Below, in pieces: positions 26,202 to 34,113 of a stretch of 64,000 bases of DNA. The stretch lies in the NCBI RefSeq assembly GCF_000689255.1, contig NZ_HG964446.1, positions 124,001-188,000 of the forward strand, given 5' to 3'. A model generated the notes under the pieces. That model was given only the letters and a program-made list of their open reading frames with translations, did not search any database and had not been told where the DNA came from. Position numbers and translations under genes: made by a program. Positions within the stretch are counted from its first letter, which is position 1. The number at the start of each line of letters is the position of its first letter. This DNA is from Mycobacterium triplex (GTDB lineage: Bacteria; Actinomycetota; Actinomycetes; Mycobacteriales; Mycobacteriaceae).

Positions 26202-27659
26202 CTAATTGGCCGCCGCGGCCGAAATCGATTGGCTCACGGTGTAACTGTCGATACCCTCGGTTCCGAGCTCGCGACCGTATCCGCTGTTTTTGACGCCGCC
26301 GAACGGGGCGGCCGGGTCCATGATGTAGCCCTCGTTGACGCCGAAGGTGCCCGACCGGACCCGGGCCGCGACGCCGTAACCCCGCTCCACGTCGCCGGTG
26401 AACACCGATCCGGCCAGCCCGTATTCGGAGTCGTTGGCGATCCGGATCGCCTCGTCCTCGTCCCGGTAGGAGATGACGGTCAGCACCGGACCGAAGATCT
26501 CCTCGCGCGCGATCCGCATGTCGTTGGTCGCATCGCTGAACAGCGTCGGGCGCACGTACCAACCGGCGTCGAGGCCGTCGGGCATTTCGCTGCCACCGGT
26601 AACCAGCCGTGCCCCTTCGCTTTTGCCCGATTCGATGTAGCCGCGGACCCGCTCCTGCTGGCGCTGGGCCACCAGCGGACCGATCTGGGTCTCGGGATCG
26701 GCCGGGTCGCCGACGGTCATCGACGCCATCCCGGCGGCCAACGCGTCGACGAATTCGTCCTTGCGTTGCTGCGGCACCAGAATCCGGCTCAGCGCGTTGC
26801 AGACCTGCCCGCTGTTGGCCAGGCTGGCCATCTGAATGCCGGTCGCGACGGCCGTGGGGTCGGCGTCGTCGAGCACGATCGCCGCCGACTTTCCGCCCAG
26901 TTCCAGGCTCACCTGCCTCAGCCCTGCGGCGCACGCCAGAGCCACTTGCCGGCCGGCCGCCGTCGAGCCGGTGAACGAAACCTTGTCGACGCCCGGATGC
27001 CGCACCAGGGTCTCGCCGACTTCCCGCCCCCCGGGCACCACGTTGAGCACGCCGGGCGGAAGTCCGGCTGCCGCAACCAGTTCCGCGAGTAGCTGCGCAT
27101 CGAGCACCGACTCGGGCGCGGGCTTGAGCACCACCGAGCAGCCGGCCAGCAGCGCCGGCACCACCTTGGTGACGGTCAGAAACTGCGGCATGTTCCACGG
27201 CACCACGGCGGCGACGACCCCGACCGGCTGCTTGCGGATCCGAATGTTCTTGCCGTAGAGCCCGGGACGATCCTGGCTCCATTCGTAGCCGGCTGCGAAG
27301 TTGCAGAACGCCGACATCATCGTCAGCGGCAGCCGAACCTGCGCCATCTTGGCGAACGTGATCGGAGCGCCGATCTCGGCCGAGATCAACGCGGCCATAT
27401 CAGCGCGGCGCTCCTTGTAGATGCCGGCCAGCCGGGTGATCGCCTCGATGCGTTCCGCCGGTTGCAGGCGCGGCCACGGTCCGGTGTCAAAAGCCGCCCG
27501 GGCGGCCGCGACGGCGCGGTCGACGTCCGCGGGCCCGGCGCTCACCGCGCGACCGATGACGGCCTCGCTGTGCGGGGATACCACCGAGATGGACTCCTGG
27601 CCCGACGCCGGGGCCGCCCACTTCCCGTCGATGAACAGTTGGTCCCTGTCGTACATCAT
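26202..27659 (-). CDS. NAD(P)-dependent aldehyde dehydrogenase
   Basis: A 485-residue ALDH-superfamily enzyme oxidising an aldehyde to the carboxylic acid. Motifs include VVPWNMPQFL, the cofactor loop FTGSTAAGRQV, the general base in LELGGKSA (Glu) and the nucleophile in NSGQVCNALSRI (Cys). EEIFGPVLTVI and PFGGVKNSGYGRELG are near the end. ATG 27659 is chosen for the GCGAGG upstream. It follows the SDR gene by 16 nt in one operon, consistent with alcohol to aldehyde to acid conversion within the TetR-2 regulon. Confidence 0.93.
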   Translation of the reverse strand: MMYDRDQLFIDGKWAAPASGQESISVVSPHSEAVIGRAVSAGPADVDRAVAAARAAFDTGPWPRLQPAERIEAITRLAGIYKERRADMAALISAEIGAPITFAKMAQVRLPLTMMSAFCNFAAGYEWSQDRPGLYGKNIRIRKQPVGVVAAVVPWNMPQFLTVTKVVPALLAGCSVVLKPAPESVLDAQLLAELVAAAGLPPGVLNVVPGGREVGETLVRHPGVDKVSFTGSTAAGRQVALACAAGLRQVSLELGGKSAAIVLDDADPTAVATGIQMASLANSGQVCNALSRILVPQQRKDEFVDALAAGMASMTVGDPADPETQIGPLVAQRQQERVRGYIESGKSEGARLVTGGSEMPDGLDAGWYVRPTLFSDATNDMRIAREEIFGPVLTVISYRDEDEAIRIANDSEYGLAGSVFTGDVERGYGVAARVRSGTFGVNEGYIMDPAAPFGGVKNSGYGRELGTEGIDSYTVSQSISAAAAN

Positions 27660-27675
27660 TGCCTCGCAATCGAAG

Positions 27676-28386
27676 TCAGGTATTGCGGCCACCGTTCACG
27701 CCAAGAATCTGTCCGGTGATGTAGCCGGCCTCCTCGGAGGCGAAGAATGCGCACGCGGCGGCGATGTCCTCGGGCTTGCCCACCCGCCGAACCGGGGTGC
27801 GGGCGATGTGGTCCTCCACGGTCCCGCCAAGCAGATGCCGGCTCTCGGCGCTGCGCAGCATAGGTGTGTCGACGAATCCCGGCGGCACCGCATTGACCGT
27901 GATCCCGCTAGGGCCGTACTCGAGGGCGAGCGACTTGGTCAGCCCGTTGACCGCCGACTTGGCCGCCACATAGTGCGCCATGAACGGCTGACCGGAATGC
28001 GTGCTCGACGACGAGATGTTGATGATGCGGCCCCAGCCCGCCTCCACCATGTCGGGCAGCACGGACTGGATGGTGTTGAAGACGCCGTTGAGGTTCACGT
28101 CGATCACCTTCGACCATTCCTCGAACGACATGCTCAAGAACTTCTTGAAGCCCTCCACCCCGGCGGCGTTGACCAGCACCAGGATCGGGCCGAGCGCGTC
28201 GCGGATCGCCGACACCGCCGCATCGACCTGCGCACGATCCGTGACGTCGGCGATGTGGCCGAACCCGTCGTCGGTGGGCGTGAGATCGAGGACGGCCACC
28301 TGGAATCCGTCCTTGCGTAATCTCTGGGCGACGGCACGGCCGATCCCCGAGGCACCGCCGGTCACAACCGCTGTCTTCGCGCTCAA
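27676..28386 (-). CDS. SDR-family oxidoreductase with TTG start
   Basis: A 236-residue classical SDR. It has TGGASGIGRAVA (10-20), NAAG (73-76), the Ser stretch ISSSS (124-128), and YVAAK (Y139, K143). The only usable start is TTG 28386, with AAAGGTGG 7 nt upstream. No in-frame ATG or GTG precedes the nucleotide loop. It is closely related to the SDR at 61602-62345 (AHY/AASK, SLAxEY and GITVN blocks). A GAGCGATCGCTC palindrome lies just upstream, so it should belong to the TetR-2 regulon with the downstream ALDH. Confidence 0.9.
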   Translation of the reverse strand: MSAKTAVVTGGASGIGRAVAQRLRKDGFQVAVLDLTPTDDGFGHIADVTDRAQVDAAVSAIRDALGPILVLVNAAGVEGFKKFLSMSFEEWSKVIDVNLNGVFNTIQSVLPDMVEAGWGRIINISSSSTHSGQPFMAHYVAAKSAVNGLTKSLALEYGPSGITVNAVPPGFVDTPMLRSAESRHLLGGTVEDHIARTPVRRVGKPEDIAAACAFFASEEAGYITGQILGVNGGRNT

Positions 28387-28403
28387 GCCGTATCCACCTT
28401 TCC

Positions 28404-28417
28404 TGAGCGATCGCTCA
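28404..28417. promoter_or_regulatory. TetR-2 operator, site 1
   Basis: TGAGCGATCGCTCA is a perfect 14-bp palindrome (TTTGAGCGATCGCTCA on the minus strand). It lies between the divergent SDR (28386) and LLM (28468) genes and matches the sites at 29473-29502 and 34054-34071. Confidence 0.8.
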
Positions 28418-28454
28418 AACGGTTGGCTTCACATGCCTATCACCCGCCATCGAT

Positions 28455-28460
28455 TACGGT
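28455..28460 (+). promoter_or_regulatory. -10 element for LLM gene at 28468
   Basis: TACGGT, then 7 nt, then ATG 28468, without a Shine-Dalgarno. This suggests a leaderless transcript under control of the palindrome 37 bp upstream. Confidence 0.55.
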
Positions 28461-28467
28461 CAAGCCT

Positions 28468-29433
28468 ATGGACCGGCCTCCGTTTCGCTTTGGGGTACAA
28501 GCGACCAACGCCACCGGCGGGCGCCACTGGCGCGACACCGTCCGTAAAGTCGAAGATCTTGGCTATTCAACGCTTTTCCTCGCCGATCATTATCTCGGGC
28601 CGGGCCCCGCGCAGCGGGCCGCCCGCACCCCGCGCCAAGACCTGGCCCCGATCGCGGCGATGGCGGCAGCGGCCGCCCACACCGAGACGTTGCGCATCGG
28701 GTGCCGGGTGTTCTGCATCGACTATCACGTGCCGGCGGTGCTGGCCAAGGAAGCCGCGACGCTTGATCTGCTCTCCGACGGTCGGCTGGAGCTGGGCATC
28801 GGGGCCGGCTGGAGCGACGTCGAATACAACGCCATGGGGCTCGAATTCGACCGCCCGGGACGCCGAATCACCAAGCTGGCCGAGGTCGTTTCGCTGATCA
28901 AGGCCCACTGGCAGGGCGAAGAACTCGATTACAGCGGCGAGTTCGTCCACGTGCGCGGGTATGCGGGGCGGCCGCGGCCGGTGCAACGGCCGCACCCGCC
29001 GATCATGATCGGCGGCGGAGGCCGGCGCGTGCTCTCGCTCGCCGCCCGCGAAGCCGACATCGTCAGCATCTCCAGCGTGCCGTTCGTGGCGCGCGACGCC
29101 GATGGCCTGGATCCCCAGACGGTCGCCGAGCGCCGAATCGGCTTCGTGCGCGCCGCGGCCGGTGACCGCTATCGCCACCTCGACGTCGAGAGTTCGCCGT
29201 ACTTCACCGAGATCACCAACGATCCCGAGACGGCGTTGGCCGGCATCGCGAACACCACCGGCATCCCGGCCCAACTGCTGCGCGAGCATCCCAACGTGCT
29301 GATCGGCACACCGGAAAGCGTTGCGGAATTGCTGCGTTCACGCCGGGAAAGCCTCGGCGTCAATTACGTCACCGTGCAGCAGTCGCAGATCGAATCCTTC
29401 GCGGCCGTGGTGGCCCTGCTACACGGCGACTGA
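28468..29433 (+). CDS. F420-dependent LLM oxidoreductase
   Basis: A 321-residue luciferase-like monooxygenase/dehydrogenase-fold protein. Features are FRFGVQATNATGGRHW, TLFLADHYLGPGP, LGIGAGWSDVEYNAMGLEFD and HPPIMIGGGGRRVLSLAAR. These are the strand-loop motifs of the mycobacterial F420-binding LLM class. The reaction is unknown. Promoter sharing with the SDR/ALDH unit suggests it acts in the same catabolic route. Confidence 0.88.
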   Translation: MDRPPFRFGVQATNATGGRHWRDTVRKVEDLGYSTLFLADHYLGPGPAQRAARTPRQDLAPIAAMAAAAAHTETLRIGCRVFCIDYHVPAVLAKEAATLDLLSDGRLELGIGAGWSDVEYNAMGLEFDRPGRRITKLAEVVSLIKAHWQGEELDYSGEFVHVRGYAGRPRPVQRPHPPIMIGGGGRRVLSLAAREADIVSISSVPFVARDADGLDPQTVAERRIGFVRAAAGDRYRHLDVESSPYFTEITNDPETALAGIANTTGIPAQLLREHPNVLIGTPESVAELLRSRRESLGVNYVTVQQSQIESFAAVVALLHGD

Positions 29434-29472
29434 GCCTTGACCACCGCTGGCCGAGGTGCAAGCATGGCAGCT

Positions 29473-29502
29473 ACCTCATTTGGGCGATCGCTCAAATGAG
29501 GT
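29473..29502. promoter_or_regulatory. TetR-2 operator, site 2
   Basis: A 30-bp inverted repeat symmetric at 28 of 30 positions, with half-site ACCTCATTTGGGCGA and core TTTGGGCGATCGCTCAAA. It lies 38 bp before the crotonase ATG at 29541 and is the longest member of the three-site family. Confidence 0.87.
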
Positions 29503-29540
29503 CGGCGCCACTTTCACCACCGCGGAGATGAGACAACTCG

Positions 29541-30428
29541 ATGGCCAAGCGGACGAGGTTTAGCGAATACCAGAACAGCTACGCCAACTACCGATTCGAA
29601 CTCACCGATGACGGAATCCTCTTCATGCAGTGCCACACCGACGGTGACAGCCTGGTGTGGAGCTGGAAGGCGCACGACGAGATGTCGGACGCGTTCGCCG
29701 ATATCGCCGGGGACCGCGAGATCAAAGTCCTGATCCACACCGGCACCGGCGAGAATTACAACGCCAACTGGGGGCGACTGCCCAACGGCGAGCCGCCCGA
29801 ACACCCCATCTACCAGGCCATGCCCAACGACCGTGGGACGCACAAGCTCGACGAAAAAGCTTGGTACGCGCGCCATCTCATTTTCAATGTGCTCGATGTC
29901 GACGTGCCGATGATCAGCGCGGTCAACGGTCCGTGCAACATGCACTCCGAGGTGCCGATCATGGGCGACATCGTGCTGGCCTCCGAGGACGCCTACTTCC
30001 AGGACGCCTCCCACTTCCCGCGCGGGCAGGTGCCCGGTGACGGTCAGCACGTGATCTGGAGTGTGCTCGCCGGGCACAACCGCGCCCGGTATTTCCTGCT
30101 CACAGGTCAAAAACTCAGCGCGCAGGAGGCCAAGGAGTGGGGGGTGGTCAACGAGGTGCTGCCCAAGGACAAACTGCTGGACCGGGCCTGGGAACACGCT
30201 CGGGAACTGATCAAGCGACCACCGCTGACACTGCGCTACACCCGACAGCTGTTCACCAACCCGCTCAAGCGGGCCTTCGTCAACGAACTCGGCCATGGCC
30301 TGGGCCGCGAGACCTACGCCCAGCGCGTGTTCTTCCCGTTCGGCGGCGAGATGGAGCCGTTGGACCGGGCCTGGGACCAGCAGCCCTGGTCCAACGGCGC
30401 ACCCGCGCAGGAAGGAGTCCCCTCGTGA
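29541..30428 (+). CDS. Crotonase-superfamily hydrolase, 6-oxocamphor-hydrolase-like
   Basis: A 295-residue crotonase-fold protein. The opening FSEYQNSYANYRFELTDDGI and TDGDSLVWSWKAHDEMSDAF resemble 6-oxocamphor hydrolase, which cleaves a beta-diketone C-C bond (retro-Claisen). The oxyanion regions are HTGTGENYNANWG and NGPCNMHSEVPIMGD. The acidic/His residues near DASHFPRGQVPGDG sit where that enzyme has its catalytic pair. A ring-cleaving beta-diketone hydrolase would suit the P450, Rieske, SDR and ALDH neighbours, but this is inference. It overlaps the Rieske gene by 4 nt (GTGA). Confidence 0.82.
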   Translation: MAKRTRFSEYQNSYANYRFELTDDGILFMQCHTDGDSLVWSWKAHDEMSDAFADIAGDREIKVLIHTGTGENYNANWGRLPNGEPPEHPIYQAMPNDRGTHKLDEKAWYARHLIFNVLDVDVPMISAVNGPCNMHSEVPIMGDIVLASEDAYFQDASHFPRGQVPGDGQHVIWSVLAGHNRARYFLLTGQKLSAQEAKEWGVVNEVLPKDKLLDRAWEHARELIKRPPLTLRYTRQLFTNPLKRAFVNELGHGLGRETYAQRVFFPFGGEMEPLDRAWDQQPWSNGAPAQEGVPS

Positions 30429-31729
30429 CCAGCATCCAGCAACGCCTGTCGACCGGGCGGGGCAAGTTCACCACCGACTATCCCGAACTGGGCACCGGCC
30501 CGGTCAACTACGAGGACGCGATCTCCGAGGAGTTCTTCGCCGCCGAACGCAAAGCGGTGTTCGAGCGAAACTGGTTGTGCGTCGGGCGTATCGAACGCCT
30601 GCCCCGCAAGGGCTCATACTTCACCCGCGACCTGCCCGGCCGGCTGGCGTCGATCGTGATCGCCCGCGACCTGAACGACACCGTGCACGCGTTCCACAAC
30701 GTGTGCGCCCATCGCGGCAACAAGGTCGTCTGGCAAGAACACCCCAGCCAGGAGTCATCCGGCACTTGCCGCGCGTTCTCCTGCAAATACCACGGTTGGC
30801 GCTACGGCCTGGACGGCAAGGTCAACCACGTCACCAACGAGCAGGAGTTCTTCGACCTCGACAAGAGCACCCTGCGGATGCCCCCGGTGCACTGCGAGGT
30901 GTGGGCGGGCTTCATTTTCGTCAACCTCGCCGAGGACCCGGTGCCGCTGCGCAGTTTCCTGGGCGACGGCCTGTTGCCCATCGAGGCCTACCCGTTCGGC
31001 AAGATGACCCAGCACTACGGCTTTTCGACCCGGATCAAGGGCAACTGGAAGTTGGCCGTCGACTCGGTCTGCGAGTGGTATCACCCGCCGTACGTGCACG
31101 GCCGCTTCATCGATCCCGATGTCTCCAAAGCCGAGAAGATGGTGCCGCCCGTCGACTCCTACCACTACGAGCTGTTCCGGCCGCACATGCTCACCTCGGT
31201 GCCCGGACCGCCGCCGCTGCCACCGCGCGACCCGGGCACCGCCGGGCCGGCCCGCCAAGACCAGCGCTGGGTGTACAAACTGTTCCGGGCCGGGCTTTTC
31301 GGCCCGGACGACGTTCCCGACATCGGGCTCGACAACGCAGGTGCGGACTTCCTCAACCGCGGCAACATCGCGTCGTGGGGCAACGACCAATTCTGGCTCT
31401 TTCCAAACATTTCCATCCAGATCTGGGCGCGCGGGTACTACATCACCTACACCTACTGGCCCGAGACGGTCGATTCGCACATCTACGAGATCGACATGTA
31501 TTTCGTGCCGCCGGAGAACGCCCGCGACCGCCTGGCACAGGAGCTGGTCGTCGACAGCACGATCGAGTTCGCGATGCAGGATGTGAACACCATCGAGGCG
31601 ACGCATTCGGCGCTGAAGACGCGGGCACAGAACACCTTTCACCTGTCCGACCAGGAACTGCTGATCCGCCAGTTCCACACGGTCATCCGTGACACGGTCG
31701 ATGCCTACCGGTCCGGGGAGTCGTCATGA
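30425..31729 (+). CDS. Rieske-type ring-hydroxylating oxygenase alpha subunit (module A)
   Basis: A 434-residue non-haem iron oxygenase. The Rieske [2Fe-2S] ligands are CAH (C94, H96) and CKYH (C120, H123). The mononuclear iron region is CEWYHPPYVH (E217, H220, H225), with a distal acidic ligand expected further on. The start is GTG 30425 in the crotonase stop, and the stop overlaps the small partner gene (ATGA). The paralogue at 60309-61580 shares YPELGTG near the start. No ferredoxin is adjacent here. One lies in the second cluster at 62342-62662. Confidence 0.93.
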   Translation: MTSIQQRLSTGRGKFTTDYPELGTGPVNYEDAISEEFFAAERKAVFERNWLCVGRIERLPRKGSYFTRDLPGRLASIVIARDLNDTVHAFHNVCAHRGNKVVWQEHPSQESSGTCRAFSCKYHGWRYGLDGKVNHVTNEQEFFDLDKSTLRMPPVHCEVWAGFIFVNLAEDPVPLRSFLGDGLLPIEAYPFGKMTQHYGFSTRIKGNWKLAVDSVCEWYHPPYVHGRFIDPDVSKAEKMVPPVDSYHYELFRPHMLTSVPGPPPLPPRDPGTAGPARQDQRWVYKLFRAGLFGPDDVPDIGLDNAGADFLNRGNIASWGNDQFWLFPNISIQIWARGYYITYTYWPETVDSHIYEIDMYFVPPENARDRLAQELVVDSTIEFAMQDVNTIEATHSALKTRAQNTFHLSDQELLIRQFHTVIRDTVDAYRSGESS

Positions 31730-32052
31730 CACTGCCCAACGGCTTCGCCGACCTCGAACCTTTCGTCGCCGACTGGGCTTTGCCGACAAGGGCACAACGC
31801 TACGCGGCGCGGCTGTCGAAGCCCTACGACGACCTCGTCACGTTCTACGACGCCGTCGCCCCGCGAGCCGAGGAAGCGATCGCCTACCTGAACGGCCTTG
31901 ACATCAACGAGTTACCCGAGGACGCCGAACGGCTGCTGCACCTGTTGTATTCGATGATTCTGGTTTCCTACGCCGTCAACGTGTTCAAGCAGAACCGGAT
32001 CCCGGACTCCGGTGCCGCGTTCTTCGAGATGGTCGCCGAACCGGCCGTGTGA
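31726..32052 (+). CDS. ~110-residue partner of Rieske oxygenase (module A)
   Basis: A 108-residue helical protein without a recognised domain, encoded directly after the Rieske alpha subunit with a 4-nt overlap. It shows FYDAVAPRAEEAIAYL and LPEDAERLLHLLYSMILVSY. A homologous protein lies at 59971-60306 next to the second Rieske gene (FYDAFFPRLEEAIDYC, VPDDALNLLHMIYSLVMVAM), in the same order. It is too short and all-helical for a classical beta subunit, which is an NTF2 fold. A structural or stabilising subunit is inferred. Confidence 0.82.
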   Translation: MTLPNGFADLEPFVADWALPTRAQRYAARLSKPYDDLVTFYDAVAPRAEEAIAYLNGLDINELPEDAERLLHLLYSMILVSYAVNVFKQNRIPDSGAAFFEMVAEPAV

Positions 32053-32064
32053 TATGACCAGACT

Positions 32065-32670
32065 GTGACCGCATCCGAGCGACCGAAGGCTCGCGACTCC
32101 ACGACGCGCGACATGCTGGTGGCCGCGACGAGTCAGATCATGGTCGAGGAGGGGTACGCCGCAGCCACGTCACGGCGGGTGGCCGCCAAAGCCGGCGTCA
32201 AGCCGGCGTTGGTGCATTACTACTTCCCCACCATGGACGACTTGTATCTGGCCGTCTTCCGCAGCGGTGCCGCCGTCTATCTCGAGCGCCAGCAACAGGC
32301 GTTGGCCTCCGACCGCCCGCTGCACGCCTTCTGGGAAACGCTGATCGCACCCAAGGACACCCGGTTGCTGCTGGAGTTCATGGGACTTGCCAACCACCGC
32401 AAGGAGATTCGCGCGGAGATCGCCGCATGGTCGGACCGGTGGCGCGAGCAGCAGATCACCGCGCTGAACTTCATCATCCGTCAACATGACATCGACACCG
32501 ACGAGTTTCCGCCCGCGGCGATCGCCGTCTTCATCGCCTCGATAGGCAGAACCCTGATCCTGGAAGAGGGGCTGGGCTCCTCCGGGGGCCACGACGCGGC
32601 CATCGCGCTGGTCAACCGCCTCCTGGACAAATTCGAGATGCCCGACCCCAAGGCCCGCCGCCGCCACTGA
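32065..32670 (+). CDS. TetR-family regulator (paralogue 2)
   Basis: A 201-residue TetR protein with HTH EEGYAAATSRRVAAKAGVKP then ALVHYYFPTMDDLYLAVFRSG. It is very similar to the regulator at 24877-25479 over the DNA-binding helices, which suits the two operator families sharing the GCGATCGC core. The start is GTG, 13 nt after the Rieske partner, so it is the last gene of the crotonase operon and probably feeds back on its own promoter. Likely ligand: a CoA-ester or ring intermediate of the pathway (inference). Confidence 0.9.
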   Translation: MTASERPKARDSTTRDMLVAATSQIMVEEGYAAATSRRVAAKAGVKPALVHYYFPTMDDLYLAVFRSGAAVYLERQQQALASDRPLHAFWETLIAPKDTRLLLEFMGLANHRKEIRAEIAAWSDRWREQQITALNFIIRQHDIDTDEFPPAAIAVFIASIGRTLILEEGLGSSGGHDAAIALVNRLLDKFEMPDPKARRRH

Positions 32671-32701
32671 GCGTGCGCCCAGGACGCGCCTGCGACGCTC
32701 A
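32668..32701. terminator. Bidirectional hairpin at convergent stops
   Basis: TGAGCGT (32668-32674) pairs with ACGCTCA (32695-32701). One arm begins with the TetR stop codon and the other contains the P450 stop codon, so a single hairpin closes both convergent genes. It belongs to the same motif family as 26168-26193. Confidence 0.6.
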
Positions 32702-33901
32702 GGGCAGCACGACCCGTAGTCTCTCCCAGCCGCGCACCGTCGAGGTCGGGCTGAGTTGTGCTGTGTCGTAGTCGATATCCCACTCCGGCCAGCGGTTGAG
32801 GATCTCGTCCAGCGCGACGCGTCCCTCCAGCCGGGCCAGGTTTGCGCCGAGGCAATAGTGCACACCTTTTCCGAAGGTGATGTGCGAGATGTTGTCGCGA
32901 TGGATGTTGAACGTGTCCGGATCGGTGTAGCGGCGCGGGTCGCGGTTGGCGGCGCCGAACAGCAACAGCATCGCACTGCCGGCCGGAACCGTCGTCCCGT
33001 AGCACTCGAAATCCTTTGCCATCCACCGTGCCACGTGCGGACCGGTGGGTTCGAAGCGCAGCGTCTCGTCCACGGTGCGGTTCAGCAGCGAACGGTCCCG
33101 ATGGATTTCCCGGCGCTGGTCGGGGTGTTCGGCGAGCACCTTGGCCAGCCATCCGATCAACCGTCCGGTGGTCTCGTTGCCGGCACCGGCGACCACCTGG
33201 GTGTAGTGCAGCACCTCTTTACGAGTCAGCTTGCGATGCACACCCTCCTCGTCGTCGAACTCGACGTTGAGCAGCGTGGTCATCAGGTCGTCGGACGGGT
33301 TCTTCGATCGCCATTCCACGTAGTCGGCATAGATGCGGCCGTCGGCGATCGAGTCGGCGTCGGCGACCTTGAGCGGTGCGCCCGGTTTGGTCCGCAGGTT
33401 GGCATCGTTGGCATCGCGCACCGAGATCTGTTCGGACTCCGGGATTCCCAAGAGCATGCCGATCACCCGCATGGGCATCATCGACGCGAGCTCGGCGATG
33501 ATGTCGAATCCCGACGATCCGACGAGTGGATCCAGGCACCGGACGCAGTAGCGCCGGATCTGATCTTCGATTTCGGCCATCCGGCGCGGGGTGAACACCC
33601 GCGACATCAGCCCGCGCAGCATCGTGTGTTCGGGCGGATCCTGGAACATCATCACGCCACGCGGCATATCGAATTTCGACTGCACCAGCTCGAGAATGTC
33701 GCTGCGGCGGTTGGAGAACGTCTCCCAGTTTGCCAGGCCGCGTTCGACGTCGGAATGCCTTGATATCGCCCAGAAATCGTATTTTTCGTTGTAATACAGC
33801 GGAGCCTCTTCACGCAGCCGCGCGTAGGTCGGATACGGGTCGGCATTGATGCCGACGTCGTAGGGGTCGTAGTAGACCTCGGTATCGTTGGTGACAGTCA
33901 T
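32699..33901 (-). CDS. Cytochrome P450
   Basis: A 400-residue soluble bacterial P450. The haem ligand is C350 in FGKGVHYCLGA, the I-helix oxygen motif AGAGNETT lies at 238-245, and the ExxR is ETLR (279-282). The pair HVARW and the FQDPPEHTMLRGLMS block are normal for the class. It would hydroxylate a small hydrophobic substrate using ferredoxin electrons. AAGGGA precedes the ATG. It follows an SDR remnant whose promoter carries a TetR-2 operator, so it is probably in that regulon. Confidence 0.95.
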   Translation of the reverse strand: MTVTNDTEVYYDPYDVGINADPYPTYARLREEAPLYYNEKYDFWAISRHSDVERGLANWETFSNRRSDILELVQSKFDMPRGVMMFQDPPEHTMLRGLMSRVFTPRRMAEIEDQIRRYCVRCLDPLVGSSGFDIIAELASMMPMRVIGMLLGIPESEQISVRDANDANLRTKPGAPLKVADADSIADGRIYADYVEWRSKNPSDDLMTTLLNVEFDDEEGVHRKLTRKEVLHYTQVVAGAGNETTGRLIGWLAKVLAEHPDQRREIHRDRSLLNRTVDETLRFEPTGPHVARWMAKDFECYGTTVPAGSAMLLLFGAANRDPRRYTDPDTFNIHRDNISHITFGKGVHYCLGANLARLEGRVALDEILNRWPEWDIDYDTAQLSPTSTVRGWERLRVVLP

Positions 33902-33918
33902 CGATGCTTTCCCTTACT

Positions 33919-34032
33919 TCAGGCGGCGTCCACCGGCAGGCGGTGAAAGCTCTGGCACACCGGCGCGTGGCGTCTGCCCTGCCCGCGCGCCACACCGGTC
34001 ACGAATGCGACTTTGCCGTCCATCCGGCCCAT
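33919..34032 (-). pseudogene. SDR gene remnant with large internal deletion
   Basis: A 37-codon ORF. Its first 22 residues, MGRMDGKVAFVTGVARGQGR and on, are the N-terminus of a mycofactocin-type SDR, including the GxxxGxG nucleotide loop. It then jumps to CQSFHRLPVDAA and stops, so the catalytic YxxxK and most of the fold are missing. GGAGGT still stands in front of the ATG, so the start signals survive. It is 17 nt upstream of the P450 gene. Most likely an in-frame deletion that left a short leader ORF. Whether it is translated is unknown. Confidence 0.8.
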
Positions 34033-34053
34033 GGCAACCTCCACCGAGTCCTT

Positions 34054-34071
34054 TTTGAGCGATCGCCCAAA
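34054..34071. promoter_or_regulatory. TetR-2 operator, site 3
   Basis: TTTGAGCGATCGCCCAAA, symmetric except at one base pair, lies 21 bp before the SDR remnant and P450 unit on the minus strand. It matches sites 28404-28417 and 29473-29502. Confidence 0.83.
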
Positions 34072-34113
34072 TAAGTGACGCAGGCCATGTCTAACAGCCC
34101 CGGGACGAGGTCG

